A DNA stretch of 64,000 nucleotides from Acetivibrio sp964564015 (GCA_964564015.1 CAZLZR010000011.1:1-64000), one strand, 5' to 3'. Positions 53,517 through 63,160 are shown, counted from the first letter of the stretch. The notes: generated by a model not told the origin, from the letters alone. Program-made: numbers and translations.

Positions 53517-53754
53517 ACAAAACACCTCAAAAGGTATTATTAACTTTAAATCATCTGTTTATACCCAAGTGAATTTGAAAGGAAGTTAAAATAGCTTAAT
53601 TAGAACTGAATAAGAGGCAAAAAATTATTGCATTACATCTCTTTAACTTTTACAGTCATACGTCATAATTACTTCTGATTACATAAACAAATACACTTCA
53701 TGTTTTAATGAAAATGTAAGCATACAAAAAAATAAATTCACCACAATTCACTTA

Positions 53755-53797
53755 ATATTAAAGACTTCACCTGACTATCGGTGAAGTCTTTAATATT
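53755..53797 (-). terminator. Hairpin after lepB
   Basis: Perfect 18-bp stem AATATTAAAGACTTCACC/GGTGAAGTCTTTAATATT with an 8-nt loop, just past the lepB stop. Confidence 0.75.
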
Positions 53798-53799
53798 GA

Positions 53800-54408
53800 T
53801 CACCACAACCATTTAAGTCCTGGGAAATATTTAAAGGCAACCTTGCCTAATATCTTGCTCTTATGAACATAGTTTGTCGTCCTCCAAGCCCTTGAATCAG
53901 CTGAATCATTACGATTATCTCCCAACATAAAATAGCTGTCTTCCGGAACCACATAGGGTCCGTTATCCTCAACCCTTGGTGTTTCCTTCAAATAGGGCTC
54001 TTCCAGCTTTACGCCGTCTATATACACAATACCTTCTTTTATTTCAACAGTTTCCCCGGGCAAGCCTATAACTCTCTTAACAAAGTTTGTCTTTTCATCA
54101 TCGGGAAATTTAAAGACTATAATGTCACCTCTCTCTGGTTCTGAGAAAAGGTAATGAAGCCTGCTGGCAATAACTCTGTCTTTTGTCATAATTGTGTTTT
54201 CCATAGACCCCGATGGTATATAGGCATTTATAATTACAAAGTTGGTCAGAAACAAAGCAATTAATATTGCCGAACCTATATATTTTACCCAACTGAATAT
54301 TTCCTTGTAATCTATTTTGCTTTGTTTTCCATTGTTATCCTGTTGATTGTTTTTATTCTGTTCTTCATTATTCTGTTTTTCATTATTGATAGAATCATTG
54401 TTTTCCAT
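53800..54408 (-). CDS. lepB: Signal peptidase I
   Basis: 202 residues. A polar, Asn/Gln-rich cytoplasmic N-terminus (about 1-38), one membrane segment (YIGSAILIALFLTNFVI), catalytic Ser in YIPSGSMENTI and Lys in NFVKRVIGLPGE, then GDNRNDSADSRAW (box E). Removes signal peptides from secreted proteins on the outer membrane face. AGGAG ribosome site. Downstream of fba by about 65 nt with a hairpin between. Confidence 0.95.
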   Translation of the reverse strand: MENNDSINNEKQNNEEQNKNNQQDNNGKQSKIDYKEIFSWVKYIGSAILIALFLTNFVIINAYIPSGSMENTIMTKDRVIASRLHYLFSEPERGDIIVFKFPDDEKTNFVKRVIGLPGETVEIKEGIVYIDGVKLEEPYLKETPRVEDNGPYVVPEDSYFMLGDNRNDSADSRAWRTTNYVHKSKILGKVAFKYFPGLKWLW

Positions 54409-54433
54409 AAGACGTACTCCTATCTATACAGCA

Positions 54434-54457
54434 AAAGGTGAGGTTCCCCTCACCTTT
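54434..54457 (-). terminator. Hairpin between fba and lepB
   Basis: AAAGGTGAGG-TTCC-CCTCACCTTT perfect stem-loop; short T-run on the minus strand, so partial termination likely. Confidence 0.6.
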
Positions 54458-54473
54458 CATTATATAATAAATA

Positions 54474-55403
54474 TTAAGCTTTACCGTCACAACCCAATAC
54501 ATTGATAAGCTTATGCTTAACAACTTCTTTGATAGCAGCTCTTGCTGGTGAAAGATACTGTCTTGGATCAAAGTGTGAAGGATTTTCTGCAAAGTATTTT
54601 CTGATACTTCCTGTTAAAGCAAGTCTTAAGTCTGAGTCAATGTTTATCTTACAAACTGCCATTTTAGCAGCCTGTCTTAACATTTCTTCAGGAACACCCT
54701 TTGCTCCAGGCATGTTACCGCCAAATTTGTTGATCATTTCAACATATTCAGGCATAACTGATGATGCACCGTGTAATACGATAGGGAAACCCGGAAGTCT
54801 CTTCTGAACTTCTTCCAATATGTCAAATCTAAGTTTTGCTTCGCCTTTGAATTTGAATGCTCCATGGCTGGTACCAATTGCTATTGCCAAAGAGTCAACT
54901 CCTGTCTTTTCAACAAATTCCTGAACCTGATCAGGATCTGTAAATGCTGCATCTGCATCGGATACATTTACTGCATCTTCTATACCCGCAAGTCTGCCAA
55001 GCTCACCTTCAACTGTAACACCTTTGTCATGAGCATAATCAACAACCTGTTTTGTCAATTTGATGTTATCCTCGAAAGAATGATGTGAACCGTCTATCAT
55101 AACTGATGTAAATCCACCGTCTATACAGGATTTACAAAGTTCAAATGTATCACCATGGTCAAGGTGAACACAGATTGGAAGGCCTGTTTCTATTATTGCA
55201 GCTTCGATAAGTTTCATTAAGTATGTATGATTTGCATACTTTCTTGCTCCAGCTGAAACCTGAAGGATTAAAGGAGCATTAACTTCCTTTGCAGCTTCAG
55301 TTATTCCCTGAACTATTTCCATGTTGTTAACATTGAACGCACCAATTGCATATCCGCCTTCATAGGCCTTCTTAAACATTTCTTTACTTGTTACTAATGG
55401 CAT
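54474..55403 (-). CDS. fba: Class II fructose-1,6-bisphosphate aldolase
   Basis: About 309 residues. Zinc ligands and catalytic residues in VHLDHGDTFELCKSCI and SVMIDGSHHSFEDNI, then VEGELGRLAGIEDAVN and FPIVLHGASSV. Splits FBP into DHAP and GAP. ATG at 55403 is used, with GAGGAG about 9 nt upstream; a GTG at 55412 overlaps this site. Divergent from the PPi-pfk gene, so successive glycolytic enzymes are neighbours. Confidence 0.96.
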   Translation of the reverse strand: MPLVTSKEMFKKAYEGGYAIGAFNVNNMEIVQGITEAAKEVNAPLILQVSAGARKYANHTYLMKLIEAAIIETGLPICVHLDHGDTFELCKSCIDGGFTSVMIDGSHHSFEDNIKLTKQVVDYAHDKGVTVEGELGRLAGIEDAVNVSDADAAFTDPDQVQEFVEKTGVDSLAIAIGTSHGAFKFKGEAKLRFDILEEVQKRLPGFPIVLHGASSVMPEYVEMINKFGGNMPGAKGVPEEMLRQAAKMAVCKINIDSDLRLALTGSIRKYFAENPSHFDPRQYLSPARAAIKEVVKHKLINVLGCDGKA

Positions 55404-55680
55404 ATTTCCCACTCCTCATATTGATATATTAGTTATTATAACCACTGTTCATAAATTTTTATCATTATAATTTTATCAGATTATTATTGAAAATCAAGGA
55501 CTTATTGAAAATAATTGATAATATTTTGTCAAGGATAATTGCATTTCAGGCTAAATTATGTTATATTTTTATTTGATTTTGTTTTGACCATGCAGAATGT
55601 ATTTTGCGGGACATATGGGCAACAATATATGTTGGTCTAATCGATAACTTATTTATATATTTCAAGGAGGTTGTTATATT

Positions 55681-56922
55681 ATGAGCCGTTTGGAAGGAGC
55701 ATGTATGTTCGGCCAGTCAGGTGGCCCTACATCAGTTATTAACGCCAGTGCTGCCGGAGTTATTCAGGAAGCTTTGAAGCAGGATTGCATAACAGCTGTT
55801 TATGGAGCAGCACATGGAATTAAGGGTGTTTTAGATGAACAATTCTATGACATGAGTAAGGAAGATCCATATGAATTGGATTTAATGAAGACTACACCAT
55901 CTTCTGCTTTAGGTTCAGTCAGATACAAACTTAAGAGCGCTGATGACGATGAGACAGATTACAAGAGACTTTTAGAAGTATTCAAAAAATACAACATCAG
56001 ATATTTCTTCTACAATGGTGGAAATGATTCAATGGATACTTGCAACAAAGTAAGCAAATACATGCAGAAGGTTGGCTATGAATGTAGAGTTATGGGTGTT
56101 CCCAAGACTATAGACAATGACCTTTGGGGTACGGACCACTGTCCGGGTTATGGTAGCGCTGCTAAATACATAGCTACTTCAACTATGGAAGTTTACCACG
56201 ATGCAAGAGTTTATGATACCGGAATGGTTACAGTTCTTGAAGTTATGGGCAGAAATGCCGGCTGGCTCACTGCTGCTGCGGCATTAGCTGCACACAAAGG
56301 AAATGGACCGGATTTGATCTATTTGCCTGAACTTCCTTTCAGCATTGAAAAATTCCTCGAAGATACAAGCAAGGTATATAAAGAAAACGGCAAAGTTATA
56401 GTTGCTGTTTCTGAAGGCTGTAAAGACGAACAAGGCAGATATATCGCTGAAATGGGCTCAAATCTTGCTAAAGATTCCTTTGGTCATGCTCAACTTGGCG
56501 GTGCTGCATCAATACTTGCAAACATTGCTAAAGAAAAGCTTGGAACCAAAGTCAGAGGAATTGAGTTCAGCTTACTTCAAAGATGTGCTGCTCACGTCGG
56601 TTCATTGACAGACGTTAACGAATCTTACATGGCTGGACAGATGGCTGTTAAACATGCTGTTGAAGGTAAGACTGATTACATGGTAGCGTTTGAAAGAGCT
56701 GAGGGTCCTGTATACAAATGCAATACCAAGCTCATCAACCTTACTGATGTTGCAAATACAGAAAAGAAGATTCCAAGAGAATGGATTAACAAAGAAGGAA
56801 ACGGCTTGACACAAGACTTCATCAACTATGCTCTTCCATTAATCCAGGGTGAATCAAAACCTGTATTGGAAGATGGACTTCCTAGATTTACTAAGTTAAA
56901 GAAAGTTCTTGCAAAGAAATAA
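55681..56922 (+). CDS. Pyrophosphate-dependent 6-phosphofructokinase
   Basis: 413 residues. The donor-site residues indicate PPi use: GGND at 113-116 (Asp where ATP enzymes have Gly) and PKTIDND at 141-147 (Lys in place of Gly). N-terminal GQSGGPTSVINAS and later GRNAGWLTA are standard. Reversible conversion of F6P and FBP using PPi saves ATP, as in Clostridium thermocellum. AAGGAGG ribosome site, single gene with a strong terminator, divergent from fba. Confidence 0.95.
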   Translation: MSRLEGACMFGQSGGPTSVINASAAGVIQEALKQDCITAVYGAAHGIKGVLDEQFYDMSKEDPYELDLMKTTPSSALGSVRYKLKSADDDETDYKRLLEVFKKYNIRYFFYNGGNDSMDTCNKVSKYMQKVGYECRVMGVPKTIDNDLWGTDHCPGYGSAAKYIATSTMEVYHDARVYDTGMVTVLEVMGRNAGWLTAAAALAAHKGNGPDLIYLPELPFSIEKFLEDTSKVYKENGKVIVAVSEGCKDEQGRYIAEMGSNLAKDSFGHAQLGGAASILANIAKEKLGTKVRGIEFSLLQRCAAHVGSLTDVNESYMAGQMAVKHAVEGKTDYMVAFERAEGPVYKCNTKLINLTDVANTEKKIPREWINKEGNGLTQDFINYALPLIQGESKPVLEDGLPRFTKLKKVLAKK

Positions 56923-56940
56923 TCGTTTGATTAATAAAGG

Positions 56941-56974
56941 TTAGCTATGGTATCAAGCCATAGCTAATTTTTTT
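56941..56974 (+). terminator. PPi-pfk terminator
   Basis: TTAGCTATGG/CCATAGCTAA stem, 7-nt loop, then T7. Confidence 0.92.
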
Positions 56975-57015
56975 AGTGAAGAAAAATATACATCCCAACT
57001 GGACAGGATTTTTTG

Positions 57016-57044
57016 TTGACAAATTAAAAAACAATCACTATACT
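57016..57044 (+). promoter_or_regulatory. Promoter of the ZTP riboswitch-pfl operon
   Basis: TTGACA (57016-57021), 17-nt spacer, TATACT (57039-57044); start about 57051. Confidence 0.8.
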
Positions 57045-57092
57045 AATTGTAGAAGGTCGTCAAAGCCTTCACATAAATTTTTTCGTTAAAGC

Positions 57093-57188
57093 GAATCATA
57101 TAACTGGCGGAAGTGGATTTTACCACAGGGAGTATGATTCTTAATTTTACCGACCGCCTGGGTAGCTAAAAGTACTCAGGCGGTTTTT
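57093..57188 (+). ncRNA. ZTP (pfl-motif) riboswitch with terminator
   Basis: P1 arms GAATCATA (57093-57100) and TATGATTC (57133-57140), the conserved AACTGGCGGAAGTGG...CCACAGGGAGTA core and the 3' pseudoknot strand ACCGCCTGGG match the pfl/ZTP class. The terminator CCGCCTGGGTA/TACTCAGGCGG (57154-57183) with T5 shares the pseudoknot strand, so ZTP/AICAR binding should prevent termination. It lies 230 nt before pflB, linking purine/one-carbon status to formate supply. Confidence 0.92.
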
Positions 57189-57220
57189 GTTTTTATTGAT
57201 TTGATTGGGGTAAGAATAAG

Positions 57221-57316
57221 TATAGATAACGAACAATAAAGTTTAATCTATATAGCACCTTAACGTTATCTAATTCAGATGAAAAACATCCTTAGTTTTA
57301 GAGTTTTTCATCTATA
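57221..57316. repeat. Double-hairpin dispersed repeat, copy A (96 bp)
   Basis: TATAGATAACG...AACGTTATCTA, then AGATGAAAAAC...GTTTTTCATCT, bounded by TATAGAT/ATCTATA. Reverse-complement orientation of the copy at 15443-15543. It lies between the ZTP terminator and pflB, so it is transcribed as part of the mRNA leader. Confidence 0.75.
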
Positions 57317-57419
57317 ACACCTACATCTTCATGCAAACCGAATTTATAAACATGTAGCAATGCCTCGTAGTATACTTTTTTCATTCGAGGCCAGACCCAG
57401 CCTGAAGGAGGTTTTAAAT

Positions 57420-59654
57420 ATGGATCAAAAAGCTTGGAACGGGTTTGTACCTGGAAACTGGGAAAATAACATCGATGTACGGGATTTTATTGTAAACAAT
57501 TACACACCTTATGATGGTACCGAAGAGTTCCTTGTGGATTCAAGCATAAAAACAAAAAAATTATGGACTAAATGTAAAAAGCTTCTCAGTGATGAACGCC
57601 TTAAAGATGGTGTGTTAAATGTAGATACCAGAACAGTATCCGGCATTACCAGTCATGCCCCGGGCTACATCGATGAGAAGTACGAAGTCATCAAGGGTCT
57701 TCAGACGGATAAACCGCTAAAGAGAGCTATTCTCCCCTACGGTGGAATCAGGATGGCCAAACAAGCTTGTGAAAAATATAATTACAAATTATCTCCGAAA
57801 ATTGAGGATATATTCGAGAAGTATCGTAAAACTCATAACGAGGGTGTCTTTAGTGCCTACACCCCTGAAATGAGAAAAGCAAGAAAATCCGGCGTCATCA
57901 CAGGTCTTCCCGATGCATACGGACGCGGAAGAATAATCGGAGATTATAGACGTGTTGCGCTTTATGGGGTAAATAAGCTTATTGAAGAGAAGAAAAAAGA
58001 TTTAAACGGCCTTATCAATAAGAGTATGAATGAAGAAACTATCAGATTAAGGGAAGAAGTAACAGAGCAGATTAATTCATTAAATGAGCTTGTTGAAATG
58101 GCAAAAACATATGGTTTTGACGTGTCAAGGCCTGCTGAAAATGCACAGGAAGCTGTTCAATGGACTTACTTGGCTTTCCTCGCAGCCATGAAGGAAACAA
58201 ACGGAGCGGCTAATTCCCTTGGAAGAGTCAGCACTTTTCTTGACATTTATATTGAAAGAGATATAAACACAGGCATACTTACCGAGGTTGAGGCACAGGA
58301 ACTTATTGACCAGTTTATTATCAAGTTGCGCTTTATACGCCACTTAAGAACTCCTGAATATAATGAGCTTTTCGCCGGGGATCCCGTATGGATTACTGAA
58401 TCTATAGGAGGCATGTGTGAAGACGGAAGACACATGGTGACAAAAACCTCCTTCCGTTTGCTGCAGACACTGTTTAATTTAGGACCTTCTCCAGAGCCTA
58501 ATATAACAATACTGTGGTCGCAGAAGCTGCCCATCGGGTTTAAAAGGTTCTGTGCAAAAGTTTCAATGGTTACCAGTGCCATTCAATATGAAAATGATGA
58601 TATCATGAAACCTCATTTTCACGATGACTACGGCATTTCATGCTGTGTATCTGCAATGCGTATCGGAAAAGACATGCAATACTTTGGAGCACGCTGCAAT
58701 CTTCCGAAGCTTTTACTGCTTGCCTTAAACGGAGGAAAAGATGAAGTATCAGGTGAACAGGTAGGGCCTGTGTTTGAGCCTTACACAGACGAATATCTTG
58801 ATTACAACAAAGTAATAAGCAGATTCAAGGAAATGCAAAAATGGCTGACCGGCCTTTATGTAAATACTATGAATATAATACACTACATGCACGATAAATA
58901 TGCCTACGAAAGGCTTATGATGGCTCTCCATGACACCGAGGTCAACAGGCTTATGGCCTTTGGCATTGCCGGCTTATCAGTATTGGTGGATTCTTTGAGT
59001 GCTATAAAGTATACCTATGTAAAGGCAATAAGAGACGAAAGAGGACTGATTACCGATTTCGAAATAAAGGGCGACTATCCTCAGTTCGGTAACGATGATG
59101 ACAGAGTTGACAGTATCGCTGTAGAAGTAGTCAGAGACTTTTATAATGATCTCAAAGAAAATGAAACTTATAGAAATGCCGTACACACGCTCTCACTACT
59201 TACCATTACCTCAAATGTTGTTTATGGCAAAAAGACCGGTTCAACACCTGACGGCAGAAAGAAGGGTGAACCCTTTGCACCGGGAGCCAACCCAATGCAT
59301 GGCAGAGATAAGATGGGTGCTTTGGCTGCGCTGAACTCTTTAGCCAAAATCCCTTACGAGCACTGTATGGATGGAGTTTCTTTGACTTTGACCCTTGTAC
59401 CCCGCTCGCTTGGAAGAGATACAAGCTCCAGAATGAACAACCTGGTAGCTCTTTTAGATGGATACTTCGTGCAAGGCGGACACCATGTCAATATAAATGT
59501 CTTTGAAAGAGTAGTACTGGAAAAAGCAATGGAAGACCCTTACAACTATCCTCAACTCACTATCAGAGTCTCCGGCTATGCCGTCAATTTTATAAGGCTG
59601 ACCCGGCAGCAGCAGCTTGAGGTTATAGCCAGAACCTTCCATAATGCAATGTAA
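57420..59654 (+). CDS. pflB: Formate C-acetyltransferase (pyruvate formate-lyase)
   Basis: 744 residues. Active-site cysteine pair Cys408-Cys409 in GISCCVSAMR and the glycyl-radical loop RVSGYAVNF (Gly719) near the C-terminus. Converts pyruvate and CoA to acetyl-CoA and formate. ATG at 57420 follows AAGGAGG (57405-57411) and gives the standard N-terminus WNGFVPGNWE. The adjacent activase is 10 nt downstream. Controlled by the upstream ZTP riboswitch. Formate here probably feeds one-carbon/purine synthesis as well as fermentation. Confidence 0.97.
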   Translation: MDQKAWNGFVPGNWENNIDVRDFIVNNYTPYDGTEEFLVDSSIKTKKLWTKCKKLLSDERLKDGVLNVDTRTVSGITSHAPGYIDEKYEVIKGLQTDKPLKRAILPYGGIRMAKQACEKYNYKLSPKIEDIFEKYRKTHNEGVFSAYTPEMRKARKSGVITGLPDAYGRGRIIGDYRRVALYGVNKLIEEKKKDLNGLINKSMNEETIRLREEVTEQINSLNELVEMAKTYGFDVSRPAENAQEAVQWTYLAFLAAMKETNGAANSLGRVSTFLDIYIERDINTGILTEVEAQELIDQFIIKLRFIRHLRTPEYNELFAGDPVWITESIGGMCEDGRHMVTKTSFRLLQTLFNLGPSPEPNITILWSQKLPIGFKRFCAKVSMVTSAIQYENDDIMKPHFHDDYGISCCVSAMRIGKDMQYFGARCNLPKLLLLALNGGKDEVSGEQVGPVFEPYTDEYLDYNKVISRFKEMQKWLTGLYVNTMNIIHYMHDKYAYERLMMALHDTEVNRLMAFGIAGLSVLVDSLSAIKYTYVKAIRDERGLITDFEIKGDYPQFGNDDDRVDSIAVEVVRDFYNDLKENETYRNAVHTLSLLTITSNVVYGKKTGSTPDGRKKGEPFAPGANPMHGRDKMGALAALNSLAKIPYEHCMDGVSLTLTLVPRSLGRDTSSRMNNLVALLDGYFVQGGHHVNINVFERVVLEKAMEDPYNYPQLTIRVSGYAVNFIRLTRQQQLEVIARTFHNAM

Positions 59655-59664
59655 AGGTGATATT

Positions 59665-60390
59665 ATGACTACTAAAGGCAGAATACATTCATTTGAATCA
59701 TTCGGTACGGTTGACGGTCCTGGTATAAGGTTTGTAATCTTTATGCAGGGCTGTCCTTTCCGTTGCCTTTATTGCCACAATCCGGATACCTGGAGTACCG
59801 ACAGCGGGTCATTATACTCTGCTTTAGAAGTGTTTGACAGAATCAGAAGGTATGTCCCCTACTTCAAAAATTCAGGTGGCGGTGTTACAGTATCAGGTGG
59901 CGAACCTCTCCTTCAAGCTGAATTTATCACAGAACTCTTTAAGCTGTGCAAGGAGGAAGGCATTCATACCGCTATTGATACCAATGGGTTTGTTGACAGT
60001 AACTCAGCTGCGGTCAATGCACTTTTAGACTACACTGACCTCGTTTTGCTGGATATAAAACATATAGATGACCAGAAGCATAAAACTCTGACCGGCTGCA
60101 GTAATAGGGATGTACTTAAATTCGCCAGGCACCTTGACAGCAGAAAAATACCTGTATGGCTCAGATATGTTGTTGTTCCGGGACTTACTGATTATGAACC
60201 GGATGTAAAAAAACTGAATAAATTTATCACAGAGCTTTCAAACATTGAAAATATCGAACTGCTTCCCTTTCACAAAATCGGCGAGTATAAATGGAAAGAG
60301 CTTGGAATTGATTACAAGCTTTTTGATACCCCGCCGGCTAATGATTGCGATATAAAAAGGGTGCGCAAAATACTCAACCCAAGCGATTAA
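59665..60390 (+). CDS. pflA: Pyruvate formate-lyase activating enzyme
   Basis: 241 residues, radical SAM. The cluster motif CPFRCLYCHNP (CxxxCxxC), the family N-terminus FESFGTVDGPGIRFV, and GGEPLLQ identify it. It abstracts hydrogen from Gly719 of PflB to form the glycyl radical. Start at 59665 with AAAGGTGAT upstream, 10 nt after the pflB stop. Confidence 0.96.
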   Translation: MTTKGRIHSFESFGTVDGPGIRFVIFMQGCPFRCLYCHNPDTWSTDSGSLYSALEVFDRIRRYVPYFKNSGGGVTVSGGEPLLQAEFITELFKLCKEEGIHTAIDTNGFVDSNSAAVNALLDYTDLVLLDIKHIDDQKHKTLTGCSNRDVLKFARHLDSRKIPVWLRYVVVPGLTDYEPDVKKLNKFITELSNIENIELLPFHKIGEYKWKELGIDYKLFDTPPANDCDIKRVRKILNPSD

Positions 60391-60545
60391 ATCACTATAT
60401 AAATCGTTAAAATGATTTTACATCGAAGCACGATATAAAATCATTATCGCGTTCAATATAGCTACCAAATGTGTCAAGAGGAGTTTTATGGCTCAACTCA
60501 CAAACTCTTGCTTTTATAAACGATACGGCTACTTAGAAGGAATTG

Positions 60546-60902
60546 TCACTCTTCTGCAATTGTCATTTTTCTACATTTCTCATCAATCCGGTCATATAAT
60601 CCATACCATCTCTGGACACCGTTTTCCAGTTTGAAATAATGGGCTATGTATGGAACCAGCAGAATAAAAACAAACAAGCTAACGAGCAATATTATAATCT
60701 TTTCAAAGCATACGGCAAATAAGATTGTTACTATGAAAAACAGGGCAAAAGCCAATGTAACCATCAGATGTATCAATCTCTCATGTTGCAAATACCCTAT
60801 CTGAGTTTTGTGATAGTCTCTAAGCCAATTCCAGTTTACATCCAACTCCTTCTCTAATGCCTCTTTTACAAACTTCTCATGTTTTTTCAAGTAATCAACC
60901 AA
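60546..60902 (-). CDS. Small membrane protein of unknown function
   Basis: 118 residues with two membrane helices (about 43-63 and 67-89) between charged ends; the N-terminus is a polar helix (YLKKHEKFVKEALEKELDVNWNWL) and the C-terminus contains QRWYGLYDRIDE. No known motif recognised. Looks like a conserved clostridial hypothetical; function unknown. Confidence 0.65.
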   Translation of the reverse strand: MVDYLKKHEKFVKEALEKELDVNWNWLRDYHKTQIGYLQHERLIHLMVTLAFALFFIVTILFAVCFEKIIILLVSLFVFILLVPYIAHYFKLENGVQRWYGLYDRIDEKCRKMTIAEE

Positions 60903-61191
60903 TATTTTAACCCCCTTGGTTCAATATTTTCATCAAATACAGCACTTCAGGTTTTGAGTCAATTATTAATATATATTATATCGTATTTTATGTATTTCTA
61001 CATCATTGCTTTAGTTATTTGTAACATCTAAAGTTGTATTCAAAAGAATATAAATTTGCACACTTAAAATGAGATAGCTTTGACCGCCACCTCATTTCAA
61101 ATAAGCAATATAATCATCAGGATTATTGCTGGCACAAAAGAGGTCTTCTTAGTAAGCATTGATATACCCCCATTAGTTACTTTTGTTTAAA
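60903..61191. other. Gene-free AT-rich stretch
   Basis: About 290 nt upstream of the small membrane protein gene and downstream of the stalk-domain gene. No coding frame or RNA seen. Confidence 0.4.
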
Positions 61192-61228
61192 ACAAAGGGC
61201 ACCTTCCTTAATCAAAGGTACCCTTCCA
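61192..61228 (-). terminator. Terminator of the stalk-domain gene
   Basis: AAAGGGCACCTT and AAGGTACCCTT arms with a short loop; on the minus strand followed by TTTGTTTT. Confidence 0.75.
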
Positions 61229-61241
61229 GACTCCTACAGTT

Positions 61242-61982
61242 CTATTTTACTAACTTTGGTTCTCCGATAATGGTTCCACCGCCTGTGCAATAAACTGTGA
61301 GAGATTTGTAGTCAATACAATCAATATCAAACTCTATTTCTGTCCCATGCTTTATATCATCAATTTTTTTAATATATGTTCCATGCTCATCTTGTATATG
61401 CAATTTTAGTGGAGTATCTTCCTTTGCATAACCTGTATCCAACTCTTCTTGATCCCAGGCACTATAAAGTGTAAATTTTAATCTCTTATATTTGAAATCA
61501 CACTGGAATGTACTTTGCATAAAGCGACCAGTGTCACCACAATAGCCAAACTCGAAGATTTTACCTGTGGATGTAGTCAATTTCTCTGCATTAATCTTCT
61601 TTGTCACATATCTGTCTGCTGCACCTCCATATTCCGGCGTGGCATTTATGTATACCTCCTGTACAGTGCCTCCAATTGTATTGGGTTTTGTTCCTAGATA
61701 TGCTGTTTTTGTGGCATCATCATAATCCACAGGAAGTCCCACAGCCTCGGCAACTGCCCTTAAGGGTAAATAGGTACGGCCTTTATATGTTAAGGGAACA
61801 TATACAGAACCATCCTGAGGATCCTTGGCATTAAAAAGTGTTCCGTTTATTACTACACTAATATCATTATTCAGATATACCTCCGTCAGTCTTGTAAGTC
61901 CTCCGTCGGCATTGACAATTGCACCTAATGTGAAGGAAAGTGCAATAGTTATTACTAATGTAAATATCATTTTTTTTGACAT
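61242..61982 (-). CDS. Secreted stalk-domain (copper amine oxidase N-like) protein with NPCBM-like domain
   Basis: 246 residues. Signal peptide (FTLVITIALSFTLGAIVNA). Residues about 30-95 are a stalk domain (VYVPLTYKGRTYLPLRAVAEAVGL). The C-terminal ~110 residues (FKYKRLKFTLYSAWD, LKLHIQDEHGTYIKKI, VYCTGGGTIIGEPKLV) look like an NPCBM-type beta-sandwich that may bind carbohydrate. Probably a cell-surface or secreted glycan-binding protein, in keeping with a fibre-degrading lifestyle. Not a copper oxidase. Confidence 0.8.
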   Translation of the reverse strand: MSKKMIFTLVITIALSFTLGAIVNADGGLTRLTEVYLNNDISVVINGTLFNAKDPQDGSVYVPLTYKGRTYLPLRAVAEAVGLPVDYDDATKTAYLGTKPNTIGGTVQEVYINATPEYGGAADRYVTKKINAEKLTTSTGKIFEFGYCGDTGRFMQSTFQCDFKYKRLKFTLYSAWDQEELDTGYAKEDTPLKLHIQDEHGTYIKKIDDIKHGTEIEFDIDCIDYKSLTVYCTGGGTIIGEPKLVK

Positions 61983-62200
61983 AATTAATCTCCCTTCGTA
62001 TAAAATTTTACAAGGAGATTATACAATATAAGACTTTGACCGCGATATCACATTATTGCCTTTTGATTGTCAAGTTATTGCCATGGTTTATACAATTCTT
62101 CTCTAAAAAGCTTGTTTTTGAAAGAAACTTTTTAAGGATACTGTTTTGCTGTTTGCTCAAACGTTATTACTTCTTTGATTACCGTTTCCGCTGCGGGGTA

Positions 62201-63160
62201 TCACCTGATAGACTTTATGTATTCGGAGGGTGTTTTACCGACCCTTTTTTTGAAGATCGACGTAAAGTGGCTGTGACTTAAAAACCCAAGAATAAAATAT
62301 ATCTCGGTAATTGAGTACTTTTTTGTTTTCATACATTCCAAAGCCTTACTAATTTTGATATCCATGTAATACTCATAAGGAGTTTTGCCTGTAAAGTCCT
62401 TAAACAGCCTGATAAAGTAGTATGGACTTAAATTAACTATGCTAGACAGATTATTCAGTGAAAACTCCATATTTGTGTTCTCCCAAAGATAGTCTATGGC
62501 AGTATTAATCTCATTCCTTGCCGAGTATTTGCGGACTCCGGATATATCCCGCACATTACTCTTCAATTCTCTAATCAGGTTAATTACAATCTCAGTGGAA
62601 AGGCATTCCAGTATAAACTTACATCCGAACTGCCTATTCCTATGTTCCATTTCAAACTTTGATATCAGTGTCAATATATTATCACTTAAATAGGACAAAT
62701 TGTTATAAAATGATATTTCATTTTTATTAAACTCTGCTTTGGATATCTCCTGAAGTTTATTGGGTTTAATAAACAAACAGGTAAATTTCACATCACTAGA
62801 TTTGTTATATTTTTCATTTATCGGTGACACTCTCAGTTTTTGACCTGGATTTGTTGGCAGTATTGTTCCTTTTGTTATTTTTATCTCTTTTTTATCTGCG
62901 AAAAAGCTGGGAACTTCAACTTTAGGAATAACAAAATGATAGAGATCAAACTGGTTTTCCGCCTCTACAAAATGTCTTGGATTAAATACAGCTAAGTCTG
63001 AAGAACAGATATATTCAGGAATTTCATCAATATCGTCCTTAATAACGTCTATAACTTTGTCACTTATTGAAACGATAACAAAAGCTCCCCCAAAATAGTT
63101 CCAATCTGATTTTACCCACTCTGGTATCATGCAGACCATGCTATAAGTCCAGTCTTTCAT
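62201..63160 (-). CDS. AraC-family transcriptional regulator
   Basis: 319 residues. A C-terminal double HTH (about 215-319): FSLNNLSSIVNLSPYYFIRLFK and YSITEIYFILGFLSHSHFTS, ending in GKTPSEYIKSIR. The N-terminal ~200 residues are a probable effector-binding domain without a clear signature. Lies between the stalk-domain gene and the dockerin glycosidase on the same strand, so it may regulate sugar-related genes; this is only positional inference. Confidence 0.88.
   Translation of the reverse strand: MKDWTYSMVCMIPEWVKSDWNYFGGAFVIVSISDKVIDVIKDDIDEIPEYICSSDLAVFNPRHFVEAENQFDLYHFVIPKVEVPSFFADKKEIKITKGTILPTNPGQKLRVSPINEKYNKSSDVKFTCLFIKPNKLQEISKAEFNKNEISFYNNLSYLSDNILTLISKFEMEHRNRQFGCKFILECLSTEIVINLIRELKSNVRDISGVRKYSARNEINTAIDYLWENTNMEFSLNNLSSIVNLSPYYFIRLFKDFTGKTPYEYYMDIKISKALECMKTKKYSITEIYFILGFLSHSHFTSIFKKRVGKTPSEYIKSIR

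Noticed and set aside
61242..61982. Copper amine oxidase enzyme
   Set aside because: Only the non-catalytic N-terminal stalk domain type is present; no topaquinone or copper-site motifs.
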